Assembly: GCF_905475345.1 (NCBI RefSeq)
Contig: NC_066602.1
Coordinates: forward strand, 4,858,814 to 4,922,813
Reading direction: 5' to 3'
Origin: Vespula vulgaris
Taxonomy: Eukaryota > Arthropoda > Insecta > Hymenoptera > Vespidae
Length of the DNA stretch: 64,000 nucleotides
Below are positions 22,800 to 35,933 of the stretch, piece by piece. The position numbers and the translations under genes are program-made. Below the pieces are notes generated by a model, which saw nothing but the letters and a program-made list of their open reading frames with translations, did not search any database and had not been told where the DNA came from. Position 1 is the stretch's first letter. Every line of letters begins with the position of its first letter.

Positions 22800-25700
22800 T
22801 TGACACAGTAACAAACGAATAGCGATTTTTTGGATTAACGAACGAAAATCTGAAAGATGAAAGACTGAAAGACAAATCGTCTTTATATTTTCATAGAAGT
22901 ACGGAACGGGTATTAATACTTCCACAGATGTATCGATAGCCGTATAAATATTCGTGATACAGCAAAGAAAATAAAAATATTAACAGTTTTTCTATTATTT
23001 CCTGAGATATACAAACTTTCTCTCGTTTGTACATTTGCTCGACAATGTCAATACTCGATAATATTCAACTATTCTATTTTACTCTCTTGTACTCTTTATT
23101 GTTTTCTACTCTCTGCTCTGATCTCTTGTATTCTCTGCTCTCTCTGCATTGATACATAGTCTCTCATATTAGTTACCGCTTCTTTCTTTCGTTCCCTTAT
23201 TATCGCTTTCTTGTATCCAGATATATCTTTTAGGACTTTTCAAACGAAGTCCTAGACATCATGTAATCTCCTCATGTGCATCACTATCGGTCATATACTC
23301 TCGCTTACATACCGCTCATGTCATTTATATTACTAGTATTACGTTTCTGTATTATAGATACTAATCTTAGCACTCTTTCGATATACACACACACGCGCGC
23401 ATACACGTGAATATTTTCATAACATAATACTTACGACTTAGAATTAGTATTCGATACGACATCATGATTTGTAAACTGATATCGATAGTATTGATTTGTT
23501 ATCGGTCTAATTGCTAGTGATATTAATCGATGTATTGATGTTCAAATTATCCTTGGATATTAACTGATAGAAACGAATAGATTAATCGAACGATTATCAC
23601 GAATGGGAATTTGATATTTCAACAGAATTTATAGTTATGAATAAGCTATATGGTTGATGATAAAGTTTCATCTTGTGTTATGAAGAATTAATTACGTATA
23701 GTAGCATACCGTAAAATATGTCGAAAGAGTAAGGGCGAACGAGTTAGTCTTGAACAAGGAAAGTAAGTAGTGAGGTTAGAGCGAGATAGGCAATTAGCAA
23801 GCATTAGATGAAAGCCTCAATGTACATATATATGAAAGAAATGAATTTATGAATTCGGAGGAACACATAAGGATACAAAAAAGGTTTGTAATTTCGTTGG
23901 TGAATTGCGGAAATATTTAATTCATATTGTTTCCTAATATATCATAAAAAGTGTAGGTTTTTTTTTATTTAAAAAAGAAAATTAAGCTTTAAATGACTGA
24001 AATTTTCCATTAAATAAAAAATAATAAATTCGATTGTTATATCTGGGATTCGTGACAAATATTTCGTCAAAGAAAAGAAAATTTTTTGTTAAGATAAGAA
24101 ATCTTCTATTGTGGAGAAATGACTTTTGTTTGTTTTTCTCTGTTCCATTACAATCAGTTAAATATCATCGGATTAAAGGAATAAAAATTATATAATGTTA
24201 ATAATTTATAACCTCTATAAGTAATACATACATACAGACACACACAAATTGATAAAAATAGAACATATATATATATATATATAAATTTTTATATATATAT
24301 AAACATATATATATATAAAAATAGAACATATATATATATATATATGTATAATTGTAATAATATATGAATTTATTGTGAATGGAATAGAATTTTCAGATTT
24401 CTTTAATGCAACTAGTATTGTAAAAAAGTTCTTTAACAGAAAAATATCAGAGACCAGCGACAGAATAATTTTGTCAGAGATTTGTCAGAATTATCTTCTA
24501 ATAAAATTTATTCGACTTCGGATCTTTGATAGTTAGTAACTTTCTGTCTATTTTGGCCCTATTGTTTTGTTAACGGGACCATAGCAGTCACCTATGGTAT
24601 AACTATGTAAAAATTTCCAATTAATTACTTTCAATAATTATTATAAGTAAAATATAAGCAAAATTAAAAACTTCTTAATAATAGAAATAACTGGATAAAC
24701 AGTGCAAAGTAAAGATCGTAGACAATAATTAATTATTGTTATTAATAATTTTTGTTTCTATTAACAAACAGAATAAGTAGTCTAAACTTCGAATAGAGAA
24801 AATTTATATTAATTCATCTTTATATACATGATAATTATTACTTCAAATATTATTGATCAGTTCATTTGTTTTCGTTGGTTTCAAAGTTAACAGATAGAAT
24901 ATTAGGCAAAAATGAAATTTTCTGACGTACTGTTTTAAAACAATATCAAGAAAAGTAAGATTTGCTATTGCAGTCCCTACAATTTTCCATTATTATTTTG
25001 TACAATTTTTATACTAAAAATATCGTTGAAACATAACCGATTAGCAAGTTGTGATATAAGCAACCGAATATTTAATTAGAAGATGTATATTTAGACACAG
25101 CTTTAATAACTTATCATTGTAAGCTAATACTAATATAAATTCAATTATTATTCCTAGGATAAAATTTATAAAAGTCCTGTACATTTTAATAAAAGTGTTA
25201 GAAATAAATAATACATTCAAAACTCATTCGTGAAAATAAATCGAAATATTTCGAAACAAATTCTCTCCTTCATTTTCTCTCTTCTCTTTATTTTCTCTAC
25301 CTCCTTTCTCTCGATTATATATGTATATTGCTCATGTACACACGTACATATATGTATGTATAATAATATATTATAAAGTATGTATATAATATAATATACA
25401 TATATGTATGTATAATAATATATACTCATAAGTTGTATTGTTATCTTTGCAGAAATAAATAGAAACTTATATCATATTTTGAAGAATTTTACAAAAATAA
25501 TACTGGGCTGTAAACGAAATTTCTTCTCCGCTGTGAAAACGGTAGCAAACGTGTTAAAAATTTTTGGACGACTTGTTTAAGATTTTAATTCGATTCTGTC
25601 TTCGTCTCGATATCTCTAATAATATCCTATACGATATTCTTGGGTATCTTTAAAAGATTCGCGACTTCTCGTACTGCTTTTTTTTTCATAATGAAACATT

Positions 25701-25850
25701 ACTAATTGGTGTATGTCGAATCATGTATTATTTTTATTTCCGTGATTTATTTCGCGTCAGATGACGACTAAGTGTAATTGTAAGAAATATTCAACACATA
25801 TTTCTATAATTTAATATCTTCGATATTGACCTAGGATATTTATAAATATA
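22800..25850. other. AT-rich DNA with microsatellites, no gene seen
   Basis: It contains CT-rich sequence at about 23080-23170, a CA/CG run at 23384-23402, TA/TATA runs at 24268-24345 and TATG runs at 25315-25430. No coding frame, RNA gene or repeat partner was recognised. Confidence 0.35.
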
Positions 25851-25854
25851 CTAC

Positions 25855-26450
25855 AGTTATCATACACTACATTTTAATTTTATAATGCTGATAAAATCAT
25901 TGCGGGATTTTAAAATTAATACATATCCATGATTGCACAAGAAAAAGGAAGATCTACTTGCAGATCCACACCATTTAAATGTTTATAGAATATAAAATAT
26001 ATAATACTCGACGCCTTGATAATTGAAAAGAATTTTTATCTGTATTTATATTTGATACGTTCTATTTATAGAGGAGATGGGAAGAAATTAAAAATATTTG
26101 CGCTTATCTATAGAGATTCAAAAATATATTCTGTGAATTTCCACTTGGTGTGTTCGGTGAACTGGAATTTAATTTCTATTTTTTTTTTTTTTTCTTGAAA
26201 TACTGAAATTCATTCTCCCTTCTTCCTACAGTAATTTTTCAAGGCCAATGGATTGGTCTTACTTTTTCTTATTTTCATATTGCTTTCTCTTGCTGGCATT
26301 TTTAAATCACTCACCAGACAAAATTATTAAGCCTACAGATCGTGATGCTTCGACTGATTGTGAGTAAGAAACGCTATAAAAACAAATGTGTTAAGAACAA
26401 ATACGTTTACAAGATAAAAAGACAAAGTAAATCAATAACGGACGAAAACA
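25855..26450. mobile_element. probable coding-deleted derivative of piggyBac copy 2
   Basis: Left part 25855-26215 aligns with 14251-14640, and right part 26245-26450 aligns with 16590-16830. These are the two non-coding flanks of piggyBac copy 2, in the same order and orientation. The roughly 1.9 kb of transposase sequence between them is missing here. The simplest reading is a MITE-like internal deletion product mobilised by a full-length relative; exact ends and a TTAA duplication were not located. Confidence 0.4.
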
Positions 26451-26489
26451 AAACAAACATTTTGTACTTACTATAGGTCGTTAATATTA

Positions 26490-26870
26490 CACGTATCTAT
26501 CAACGAGTGGTTATGTGTCGAGATAATCAAAAACAGGATTTATTGAGAGTCCCGTGAAGTGAACACATTGTTCTTTTTCCGTTATCATAAATTATCATCA
26601 TATATGTATATGATGCATATAGGCATATTTTTCTACTTTTTCTTTTTATCATTGTTCTTATTACTATATTATTATATTATATATTATTATTGTAGTAATA
26701 GTAATAGCAATAGTAATAGTAATAATATAATGTAAAATCAGTGAATAATAAAAATAATATGAAGCTATAAAATAGCGCTGGAAGAAAAAATGCGTAATGT
26801 GGATGGAACTCATGTTTTAATCTTTATCAAAATAATATGTAATATATAAGTGTATGATCACTAATTTTTA
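26490..26870. repeat. dispersed repeat R1, copy 2 (partner 5540-5930)
   Basis: It starts with CGAGTGGTTATGTG and ends after ATAGCGCTGGAAG and a TAATATATAA block, matching 5540-5930 in order. In the middle it has a (TAGTAA)-type run at 26693-26730. It lies directly beside the piggyBac derivative, so the two may be one composite element. Confidence 0.5.
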
Positions 26871-28679
26871 TTTTTGAAGAAATAATCAATAAATGTGTAT
26901 ACTTTATAACTATTTGTCATCAAACCAAATCGTACCGCTACTGTATCTTATTTATTACAAAACATCACGAAATTCACATCACCATCAGCGAAGAAAATAA
27001 ATGTAAGAGATTGAATTGTATATCTTATTAAATTATTAGATAAGGAAAGAAAAAGAATAAATTAGTTGATTATGTTATATAAGTATAATAAAAAACACAA
27101 GAGGTCATTGAGCTTGCGATCCCTGTATTATGAAACTTTTTTTTTATAAAAATATAAATAATTTTTATTTGACAACATACAATAGTATAAAAGTCTGTAT
27201 AACGGAATTACAAAACTAATATGCCTGCCACACTTCTACTACACACTTCTAAGAAGTTTGCATTTTTATATAAAATCTGGAAGGAACTACAAATTTTTCT
27301 AAAATTTAACAGTATCTTAGAAACAGATCTATTGACATGAACGATTGGACTCGTATATTCTTATTTTATCCAAAGCTCATTAAAATGCACGAGTGAATTA
27401 CTGTAGCTTTTCCGTGCGAGCATCGTGAAACGCATTTCATTGCGTTTGAAATATAATAGTTTAGAAAATCTAAGCATCATCAGCTTCCACTACACAACAA
27501 GCAAACAATCGTCACGAAAATAAAACAAACACCATTCAAGTGTGTATATATAAATTAATAGTGGGTATACAAGCTCCTTTTTTGCCACAAATTTCGAGGG
27601 TTGAAACAGGCATTGTACAAAACTTCTTTTTCGCGAAAGATGTCGAAAGAAGCATTTACTATGTACATATTACAATGGTAATAGGCGTAGTTACTGACTG
27701 ATTTTGATGAACAAGATCTTATTTTAAAGATGAACGTTTAATCAAAGACGGCGCTCTTTCGAATTTTTGAAAAGGCTTTATACTTTTGCATGATATATTT
27801 TCAAAGAAACATTATTTTATAGTGAGATTAGTTTTGTGTTCATGTTTAATAGAAATGAAAAGTAAAGTTTAAAAGTACTTATAATTAGAAAACTTGAAAA
27901 TCTTGGAAAAGTAATTTATATTATTCCATAATAATGTTTAGAATATACTTGATTGAGTCAAAACATTGAAGCTTAGATAGATCAATTTTAATAACAATAA
28001 CGATCGTTAAAATTTTCATGATATTATTATCAGTGTATATAAAACATTTTTTCATGAACCAGGATTTTAGAGCAATAATATAGAGTACAATTTCTATTAT
28101 TCAAACTTATTTTTGAAAATGTGCAACATTTTAGATTTTATGATGATACAACTAGAGATTTCTAAATTACTTAAGGAAAAGGAAGAGACTGATAACATCG
28201 AATTCGAGAGTGTTAATATCATAATCCTAGGCTATCTCAAAATATTTAACTGAATACCAGTAATGTAATGACATGCCAAAATCTGTAACTGATTACCGAT
28301 AATATATTCGTAAATTATTTCAAATTTAATAACTAAAAACGCTCCTCTGCAATGTTTGTTAAGAGGCATCAACACACATTATTTGGAAATAATAAAAATT
28401 TCTGGTCTCAAAATAGCTACAAAAGCAATGTAGACTAGATATATAGAAAAGGAAATCTAAAAATACTGTTTTTATTTACAGATTTTGTAAAATTCTAATA
28501 TATAAAATTAGATATTTTGTCAAATACCACACTAGAAAATATTATTATTAAATATTAAAATTTAATTATTAATTTGTTTGTTCAATTTTGCTTAATTTTA
28601 TTAAATTTTATTGTTAAATATGTTAAATAGTTGTATTCTTTTATAATTTAGTAATATGTTTTATATTTCAAGTTATTAT
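26871..28679. other. AT-rich DNA, no feature seen
   Basis: No coding frame longer than about 50 codons that looks protein-like, and no repeat partner noticed. Confidence 0.35.
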
Positions 28680-30610
28680 TAATACTGGAATGAAACTCCA
28701 GTATTTTGCCGATTTTAAATGAAATATTAAAACTGAAATTATTTCCTATTAAACATCTTAAATGGCTCCTAATTGATATTTGATCTGTCTGAAGCTTTTA
28801 TTACCGATTCTGTGCACTGTAAAATTGATAAAACCACCCTTAAACACCGGTACTTTGCCGAATTTTTTGAAATATTAATATTATTATTTATATTATTTAT
28901 ATTATTAATATTATATAATTTGAAATATTAATATATATAAATAATTTTCTATTAAGCACCCTAATTCACCCCTAATTCACCCTAATTAAGCCGGACCTGT
29001 CAGAAACTTTTATAATATATATGGAATGATATATCCATCGTAAATTAATAAAACATTTCGATAACCATGCAATTCTTCGATTTCAATTGAAATATTAAAA
29101 ATTGTAAAATTCTTTTTAAGCACACTAATTGTTCCCTACTTGAGTCGGCTCCGTCCAAAATTAATATTTTTTTTTGTACTTCGTAAAACCAGTAAAACAA
29201 CCGTAAAAGTCTGGTACTTTTCTGAATTTAATTGAAATATGGAAAATTAAAAAATTTTATTTTAAGCAACTTGATTCACCTCTAATTATGCTGTACCTTT
29301 TCGAAACTCCTATTACAGATTTTGAGCAGCATAAATTTATTAAAATAATACTGAAACTCCGCTACTTTGCCGATTATAATTCAAATATTATAAATTAAGG
29401 AATTTAATATTAAGCACCCTAATTCACTGCTAATTGGAACTAATCAAAACTTCGATTCACCCTTAATTGAACCGGTCCTGTCCGAAATTTTTGTAATACA
29501 TCCTGTGCACCGTAAAATTAATGAGACCACTCAGAAACCCCGTTACTTTGCCAAATTTTTCGAAATAATAACATTTACAAAATTTTCATGAAGCATTCTA
29601 AGTCTCCCTTAATTGATATGGCCCTGTCCGAAACATTTACCATAGCTTCTGTGCACCGTAAAATAAATTAAGCTACCCTTCAACCCCGGTACTTTGTCGA
29701 ACTTTTTGAGATGTTAAAATATAATGAATTTGTTTATAAAGAACCCTACGTCGCACCTAATTCAGTCGGCCTTGTCTGAAACTTAGATAATAGGTTCTGC
29801 GCACCGTAAAATTAATAAGGCTACCATTAAACTCGTTACTATGCCGGAATTAATTGAAATAATAAAATTCAAAAATTTTTTTATTAGGCATTTTAAATCG
29901 ATACTAATTGAGTCAGCCTTTTCCGAAAGTTATATAACAAGTTCTGTGTACCGTAGAACTAATAATGCCATCCCTTATACCTGGTATTTCGCCGAATTTA
30001 TTGAAATAAACAAAATTAAATAATTTTCTATTCAGCACCCTAAATCACCTTTAAATGAGCCGGGACAGTCCAGAACTTTTATAATAGATTCGGTGTACTG
30101 TAAAATTAATGAAGCTACTACTAAACCTAAGTATTTTTCGAATCTTTTACAATATAAAAATTTATAGAATTTTTTATAAAGCACCCTAAGTTGCCCTTAA
30201 TTGATACAGACCTGTCCAAAATTTTATAATACATTCTGTACATCGTAAAATTAACAAAACCATCCTGACACACATGTGCTTTGCTATATTTACTTCAGTA
30301 ATTAAATTTAAAGAACTATTCTGCTAAGCATCCTAATTCGCTCTTAATTGAACCAGCCATGTCCGAAAATTTTATAATACTTTCTATGAACGGTAAAATT
30401 AACAAAATCATCCTTAAATCTCCATACATTGCCGAATTTAATACAAATATTAAAATTAAAAAATTTTTTTATTAAGTATTCTAAATTACCACTAATTTTG
30501 CCGGCCATGTCCGAAGCTTTTATAATAGATTTTGTGCGCAGTAAATTTAATAAAACCACCCTTAAAACATGGTATTTTGCCGAATTTAATAAAGTATTTT
30601 TTAAATTCTA
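28680..30610 (+). repeat. diverged satellite, about 147-bp monomers, forward block
   Basis: About 13 monomers share the landmarks GGTACTTTGCCGAATTT, TTGAAATATTAAAATT, AAGCACCCTAATTCACC, CCTGTCCGAAACTTTTAT, AATAGATTCTGTGCACCGT and AAAATTAATAAAACCACCCT. Start points of the TTTGCCG landmark lie near 28695, 28848, 29071, 29210, 29357, 29543, 29686, 29832, 29982, 30127, 30273, 30421 and 30570. Most spacings are 139-153 bp; the 223- and 186-bp steps contain small insertions. Monomers are well diverged (my estimate 20-35% differences), so the array is old. Confidence 0.85.
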
Positions 30611-30614
30611 ATAT

Positions 30615-31140
30615 ACAAAAAAATTTAATGAAGTACTGGAGTTTAAGGGTGGTTTTACTTTTTTACAGCGCACAGAATCTATTATAATATTTTCGTACAG
30701 GGCGGGCACAATTAGGGGCGATTTTTGATGTTAATGCAAAATTCTTTAAATTTTAATATACAATAAAATTCGGCGAACTGTCGGGATTTAAGGGAGGCTT
30801 TATTAATTTTACGTTGCATAAAATTTATTATAAAAGTTTCGCAAGCGGTCGGCTCAATCAGAGGAGATTAAAAGTGCCTAACAAAAAATTTTTAATTGTA
30901 CTATTTCAATTAAATTCAGCATAATATCGAGATTAAAGAATGGTTCCATTCATTTTACGGTACACAGAATCTACTATAAAAGTTTTGGGCAGGATCAGCT
31001 CAATTCAGTGCGATTTAGGATACTTAATAAAAAAATTCTTAAATTTTTATATATCAAAAAATTCGGTAAAGTACTGGGAATTAAGGGTGGTTTTATTGAT
31101 TTTTCAATGCACAAAAGTTATTATAAAAGTTTCGGGTAAT
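30615..31140 (-). repeat. same satellite in inverted orientation
   Basis: From about 30633 the same landmarks appear as reverse complement (for example GTACTGG-GTTTAAGGGTGGT, CACAGAATCTATTATAA). Starts lie near 30633, 30777, 30925 and 31072, i.e. 144-148 bp apart. The junction between the last forward and first inverted monomer is near 30600-30630. The array ends at about 31135. Confidence 0.85.
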
Positions 31141-32885
31141 TCTATGTATCTCATGCGTGAAAAGCATAAATTAAATTACATGGCAACGGTCGGCGGTACT
31201 ATACTATCGAAGATTATCAGCGGCTTGTTGAACTTTTTTATTATTCTTGGTTTAATACTATAAATCAACATACAGGATTTAAAGGCAAGATATTTCTTTT
31301 TCAAACATCATCTTCGTTTTTAAGTGATTCGTAAAATCCACATCGTGTTCGTTATGTGATTGAAATTAAGGAGGAAGATAAAAGAGAAAAAATTTATAAT
31401 GGCAGTTACACGAATCAAAGAGGAATTTTTCATCGAACAAGGTGTACCGTTTCTCAAGACAATAACGTTCTTCGGGAATATTTTGAAATTATACGAAAAA
31501 TGTCCATTCCATGTTTCCTCCACTTCCTGTCTTAATCGTAGTTGCATCAATTTGATATAAGTAATTATTCAATATAAGTCGACGTAGAAGAAATTATAAA
31601 TTCAATGCTCCAAATTGTTTGTTATAATATTCACAACATATACTAATAAAATATTCATAACATTTAATAATATTATAAATATTTATACTATTAATGTTTA
31701 ATATAATCATAATATTCAACGTTTCCTAAAAATATAAGAATATAGATTAATAAACTCATACTGCGAATTCCATTGTCAATAAATTTGAATAGGAATTCAA
31801 TGAAATTGCGTCTTCGTTATCCATAGTCTCCTATGTATCGTCACATACCTTCATTAGTTATTATTCGTTTTGCCTATAATCCTATTCCCTCTGTGCATGC
31901 ATTTGTACGCGTATGCATGCGTTCTGGTCAAGTGGGCGAGACTGCGTGCGCAGATATATGCGTGCGTCTGTGTATTTTGCATGTTTTGAAAATAAAAAAA
32001 TTATTTTTTCACTCGTTTTCCTTGTATTAAACAATAACAGATATCTAGATAATACGATTGGTTTTATCTAATTATTTAATTATCTGTTTGTTTTTTTTTT
32101 ACAGAACTATGTATCACATCGCTAATTTATTTCAATCATATAAACGACTACATTTTCCTAAAAATTTACTCTCTATTGAAGAATTTAAAAAAAATGATCG
32201 AATCATACTTTCGGTTAATTAATAATTCATACTGTACTAATTCAAAAGTAACAAGTAATTTACTAGAAAAATATTACATTTCTCTAATCGTCTATTTCTT
32301 ATTACGTATAAATGTGCATAGCATTATTATGGCATTTATTATATTTCTAGCAATATAACATTTCGGATTGTATTATCCAAATGAATAAATTCTTCGAAAA
32401 GCACTTAAATAATACTTTACCCAATATTTACTTCTAATTATTCCTTAAGATAATGGTAGATATTCGATTAACCGATTAACATCGCTAAAAACAAAAGTTA
32501 TAAATGGCATAGAGAGACAAATTTTCAATGAAATAAATAACCATTCCTTCTAAATACAATCTTTTAAATTTTATTTTCTATGCAATGTCGATGTTCTCTT
32601 CACGTAAACTAAATAAATTTAAAAAAAAAAAGAAAAAAAAAATTCCCTCCCGGAAAGGAAAATAAACGAAATTCGATTCTTAAATAATAAGATGATGAAT
32701 AGGATATGTATATGGAAAACGACAGATAGGGAAAATCAAAAGAAGTGATATTTAAAAAGAGAAAACGAAGTTGAAAACAAAAAAAAATTTCCCGTAATAG
32801 CTGTATTGATCTAAACTTGTTAGCAATACTGGTGAGATTACAGAAAATGATATTCTCGTCGGACTATGAAAAATAATAGGGGGAA
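31141..32885. other. AT-rich DNA, no gene seen
   Basis: Overlapping open frames at 31320-31560 exist on both strands without family resemblance. A GC-richer patch with GCATGC and TGCGTGCG motifs lies at 31895-31985. An A-rich run is at 32620-32643. Confidence 0.3.
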
Positions 32886-33160
32886 ATGAATAACGCATGC
32901 TCTCAACTGGGTTGCGCCTGCATTGTGTCTGGGAGTCGGGGTAGAAGCTTTTCGATGAGAGTTGGACCAGCGAAAGTTATTCCGTTTGGAGACACTAATG
33001 TGATCAGTGCTAACAAATTCCAAAAGATGAAAGACGATTTAAAAAGGAAGACGAGCGTGCAAACGGAAGTAGCTGAGAAATGCCAAAAAATTAGAAAGTG
33101 ACGTTAAGAATCGCCGACGTTCTACACTTCATGGCCTTGGTATAATAAATTATAATTGAA
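32886..33160 (+). pseudogene. coding-looking segment with an apparent 1-nt frameshift, unrecognised
   Basis: From 32886 a frame of 71 codons runs in locally GC-richer DNA and ends at 33101. Its second half looks like real protein (MRVGPAKVIPFGDTNVISAN, then a charged helix KFQKMKDDLKRKT, VQTEVAEK). If the T at 33091 is skipped, the frame continues as AKKLESDVKNRRRSTLHGLG with a stop at 33156-33158, again charged and protein-like. This suggests a true terminal exon or a pseudogene with a 1-nt insertion. I do not recognise the family. No polyadenylation-type tail or clear splice acceptor was confirmed upstream. Confidence 0.35.
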
Positions 33161-35380
33161 TTTAATATTAACATTTAATACATAACTCAAGGATTTATTT
33201 TCATAGATTTAAAAATTTTTTGTACGCCTCGCTATAGAAAATTCTATAATTTTATATATGTATATATGAGTTATATTGGAGACGCTACATTATACACTAT
33301 TTTATACTTTGTGTCCAATACTACGATGCTACGATATAGCAATTTATAATGTACTAAAGAAAATTGCATAGTTCTTTATTATTACTTTATACTATATTTT
33401 ATCTATTCTTTTACATTTATTATATTATATTATATTTTATCTGTAATTTGTCTTTGACGTATTATCGCATAATATTAAAGAGAGAGGAAAATATAATTAG
33501 AGTTATCTGAATTAGGATATTTCTGTTATACATTTATATGTCGTATTATAATAATCGTATATATGGCCAACTGTTGCGTAGCTCTATCCTGTTTCGTAAT
33601 CCCCGATGAAAATATCCTTTGAGAAATCCACGATACTAGCTAATTTGCTGGTTTGACACTAGTTCAATCGTTCCTCTGCCGATTAGTTAATCAATTGGAA
33701 CAGAGATACATGATTTAATTCATTGACGAAGAGAACAGAAAAATGAAAAATAGAAGAAAAATAGAAAGGTCCCTTAACGTTCTCAACGAATCGTATGGAT
33801 CTTTGATTAAACATTTCAGTTGTTGTGGTTTCAATTATTAAACGGATATTTCGTAACGTTTGCACGATACGAAAAAGTTCGTGCAATATTGAAAAAGTTT
33901 CAAGGAGATTCTGACATTTTTTCTATGTAAAGTTAAAATAAAATTCTGAATGTTGGTCCAAATTTTTCCATAAATAATTAGAACATTTGGAAAGTATATC
34001 GAAAGATTTATCGAACATTTTGAAAGACTTTGAAGTATTTTTAATAAAGATAAAACACTAAAGTTATCAAAATCTTTTAATAGAGTTTTTTTAAGCATGC
34101 TCTGTCAACGTTTAGATCGTGTAATTGGAATAATTACCAATTATTCGAAAAGAGTAATTTAAAAGTGTTCGACCATTTAAATATGTCCTATTAATATTAT
34201 CATCATTAATATTATCCTTTAAATGACGCGCCTCATGTCGAAATACGATCTATATGAAGCTTATTATTTATTATTTATTCTTAGAAAAATTTATGAACCA
34301 GATCGATCGAAATAATAATAACAAATGATATTCATCTGTACATGTAAATACGTACTTATTTATAATTTTTCTTCCTAAACGACTGTGTTAACAGTGTCTC
34401 ACAAGATCGCGGCGATGGGAGAAACTATTAAAAGTTTTCATAAAACTAAAATACGGAATTAACACGAAATAAAAATGTCTGAAGAGCACTGAAAGTATCT
34501 TTCCTTGACTACCGTGAGCGTGCTTGATTGATCCACATGGTAAAGAATAATGATGTTTTATTTTTAATGAAACCAATTTTCAAGGAAAGAAATGAAATTA
34601 AGTAAGAACTTAATATTTCGTTTAATGTCCAGGACGTAACGAGATGACCGGAATGCTCACATTGTTTAAACACATATGTAATATAAGCAAGAACGAGCAT
34701 GGATTCCTAGCAATGCCGTAAGTAATTTTCATTTCTTTCCTTTAACAATAACGAGTAATAATAATAGCGATGAAATTTAAAATTCTGCTATAAATTTTTC
34801 ATCATATTATAATATTACAATATTATAATTTCATTGCTGTGGAAGCAATGACTGTAAATATTGGTTTTCCGCAAATCCATCCCATATTCCCGTTATATCA
34901 TGTTGCACAAAATCAGAAAACCGACTCATTTTGCAATTAATCAGAATAGTTACAAAAATAAATTTCATTCGATCAATCGTGATATAATATTATATGCTAA
35001 AATTTATCTTGAATACCATTCTGCAAAATTATTATTAAACGATAACTTGCTTAATTACAATTATCAATAGAAAGAGATAGAATTATGTTCGCTATCCTGT
35101 CGTAAAATCATTACATTTTATTTTTGTTTAATCAACCCAGAGATAAATTTATATAATATTTTCTCTTATACGTACGTACATCAATTCAATTTTCTTTATT
35201 CTTTTCAGACGGGACCAGGATTAAGCAAAAGTAAATATTCAATTATATCTAAAATTACGTCCAAATCATTACGTTTGATCGTTTAACGACGCGAATGTAT
35301 CTATATAAGTGAATTTACATTTGTATTTTCATCTTCTTTTTCTATTTATCTTTATACTCGTGAATGTGTGAATCAGATTA
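33161..35380. other. AT-rich DNA, no gene seen
   Basis: Minus-strand open frames at 33683-34098 and 34388-34700 exist. They are short, overlap each other in different frames and match nothing I recognise. No repeats with partners in the window. Confidence 0.3.
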
Positions 35381-35389
35381 ATTAACCCT

Positions 35390-35600
35390 ATACACACACA
35401 CACACACACATGTAGAGATACACATACAGAACATGTGTTGATATGTTTTAATTATTACGAATGTTTAAACGGAAAACCTCTCTATATGTAGGATGTATTT
35501 AGGGTTAATAGATGTATATATATGTATAAGTATATAAGTGTGTATATGTGTGTATAATCATAAAAATACATATATACATGTGTGTGTGTACGTATTAATA
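35390..35600. repeat. AC/TA/GT microsatellite cluster
   Basis: An ACAC run at 35393-35410 is followed by TATATG and GTGTGTGT stretches. Simple sequence. Confidence 0.8.
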
Positions 35601-35672
35601 TTGATGTATAACTATAATTTGCCTTTGTATTCATCTGTATACATGTAGATATTTAGAAAAAGTTAAAATTAA

Positions 35673-35927
35673 CCCCTTGCTTTCGATGTCCTCTCGAACG
35701 TTCAGAGCTTCAATTGATTTATTTATATTTGATTTAGACGAATTTGCAAACATTGAAGAAATATTCTTTTGCAAAAAAATCAATATTTTGTTCCTTATAA
35801 TATTCTCGGTAGTACGATAAGTTTTGAAGGAATTCGATTACGTCAGTTTCATTGATATCTTGTGTTACTTGTAAGAATTTCTGTTTTTCTGATGGGGAGC
35901 TCTGTGGGGACGTCTGGGTGCGAAGGG
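35673..35927. mobile_element. piggyBac-type MITE in block D copy 1
   Basis: The left end is TTAA followed by CCCCTTGCTTTCGATGTCC. The right end, read on the minus strand, is CCCTTCGCACCCAGACGTCC, next to ATAA (a one-base-changed TTAA). CCCTTTGCACTCGG-like terminal repeats with TTAA target sites are typical of piggyBac-related non-autonomous elements. It carries no coding sequence. The homologous element in block D copy 2 has intact TTAA on both sides. Confidence 0.65.
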
Positions 35928-35933
35928 ATAAAG

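Noticed and set aside
33683..34700. Overlapping minus-strand frames as exons
   Set aside because: Short, in different frames, AT-biased composition, no splice borders or family resemblance that I could support.
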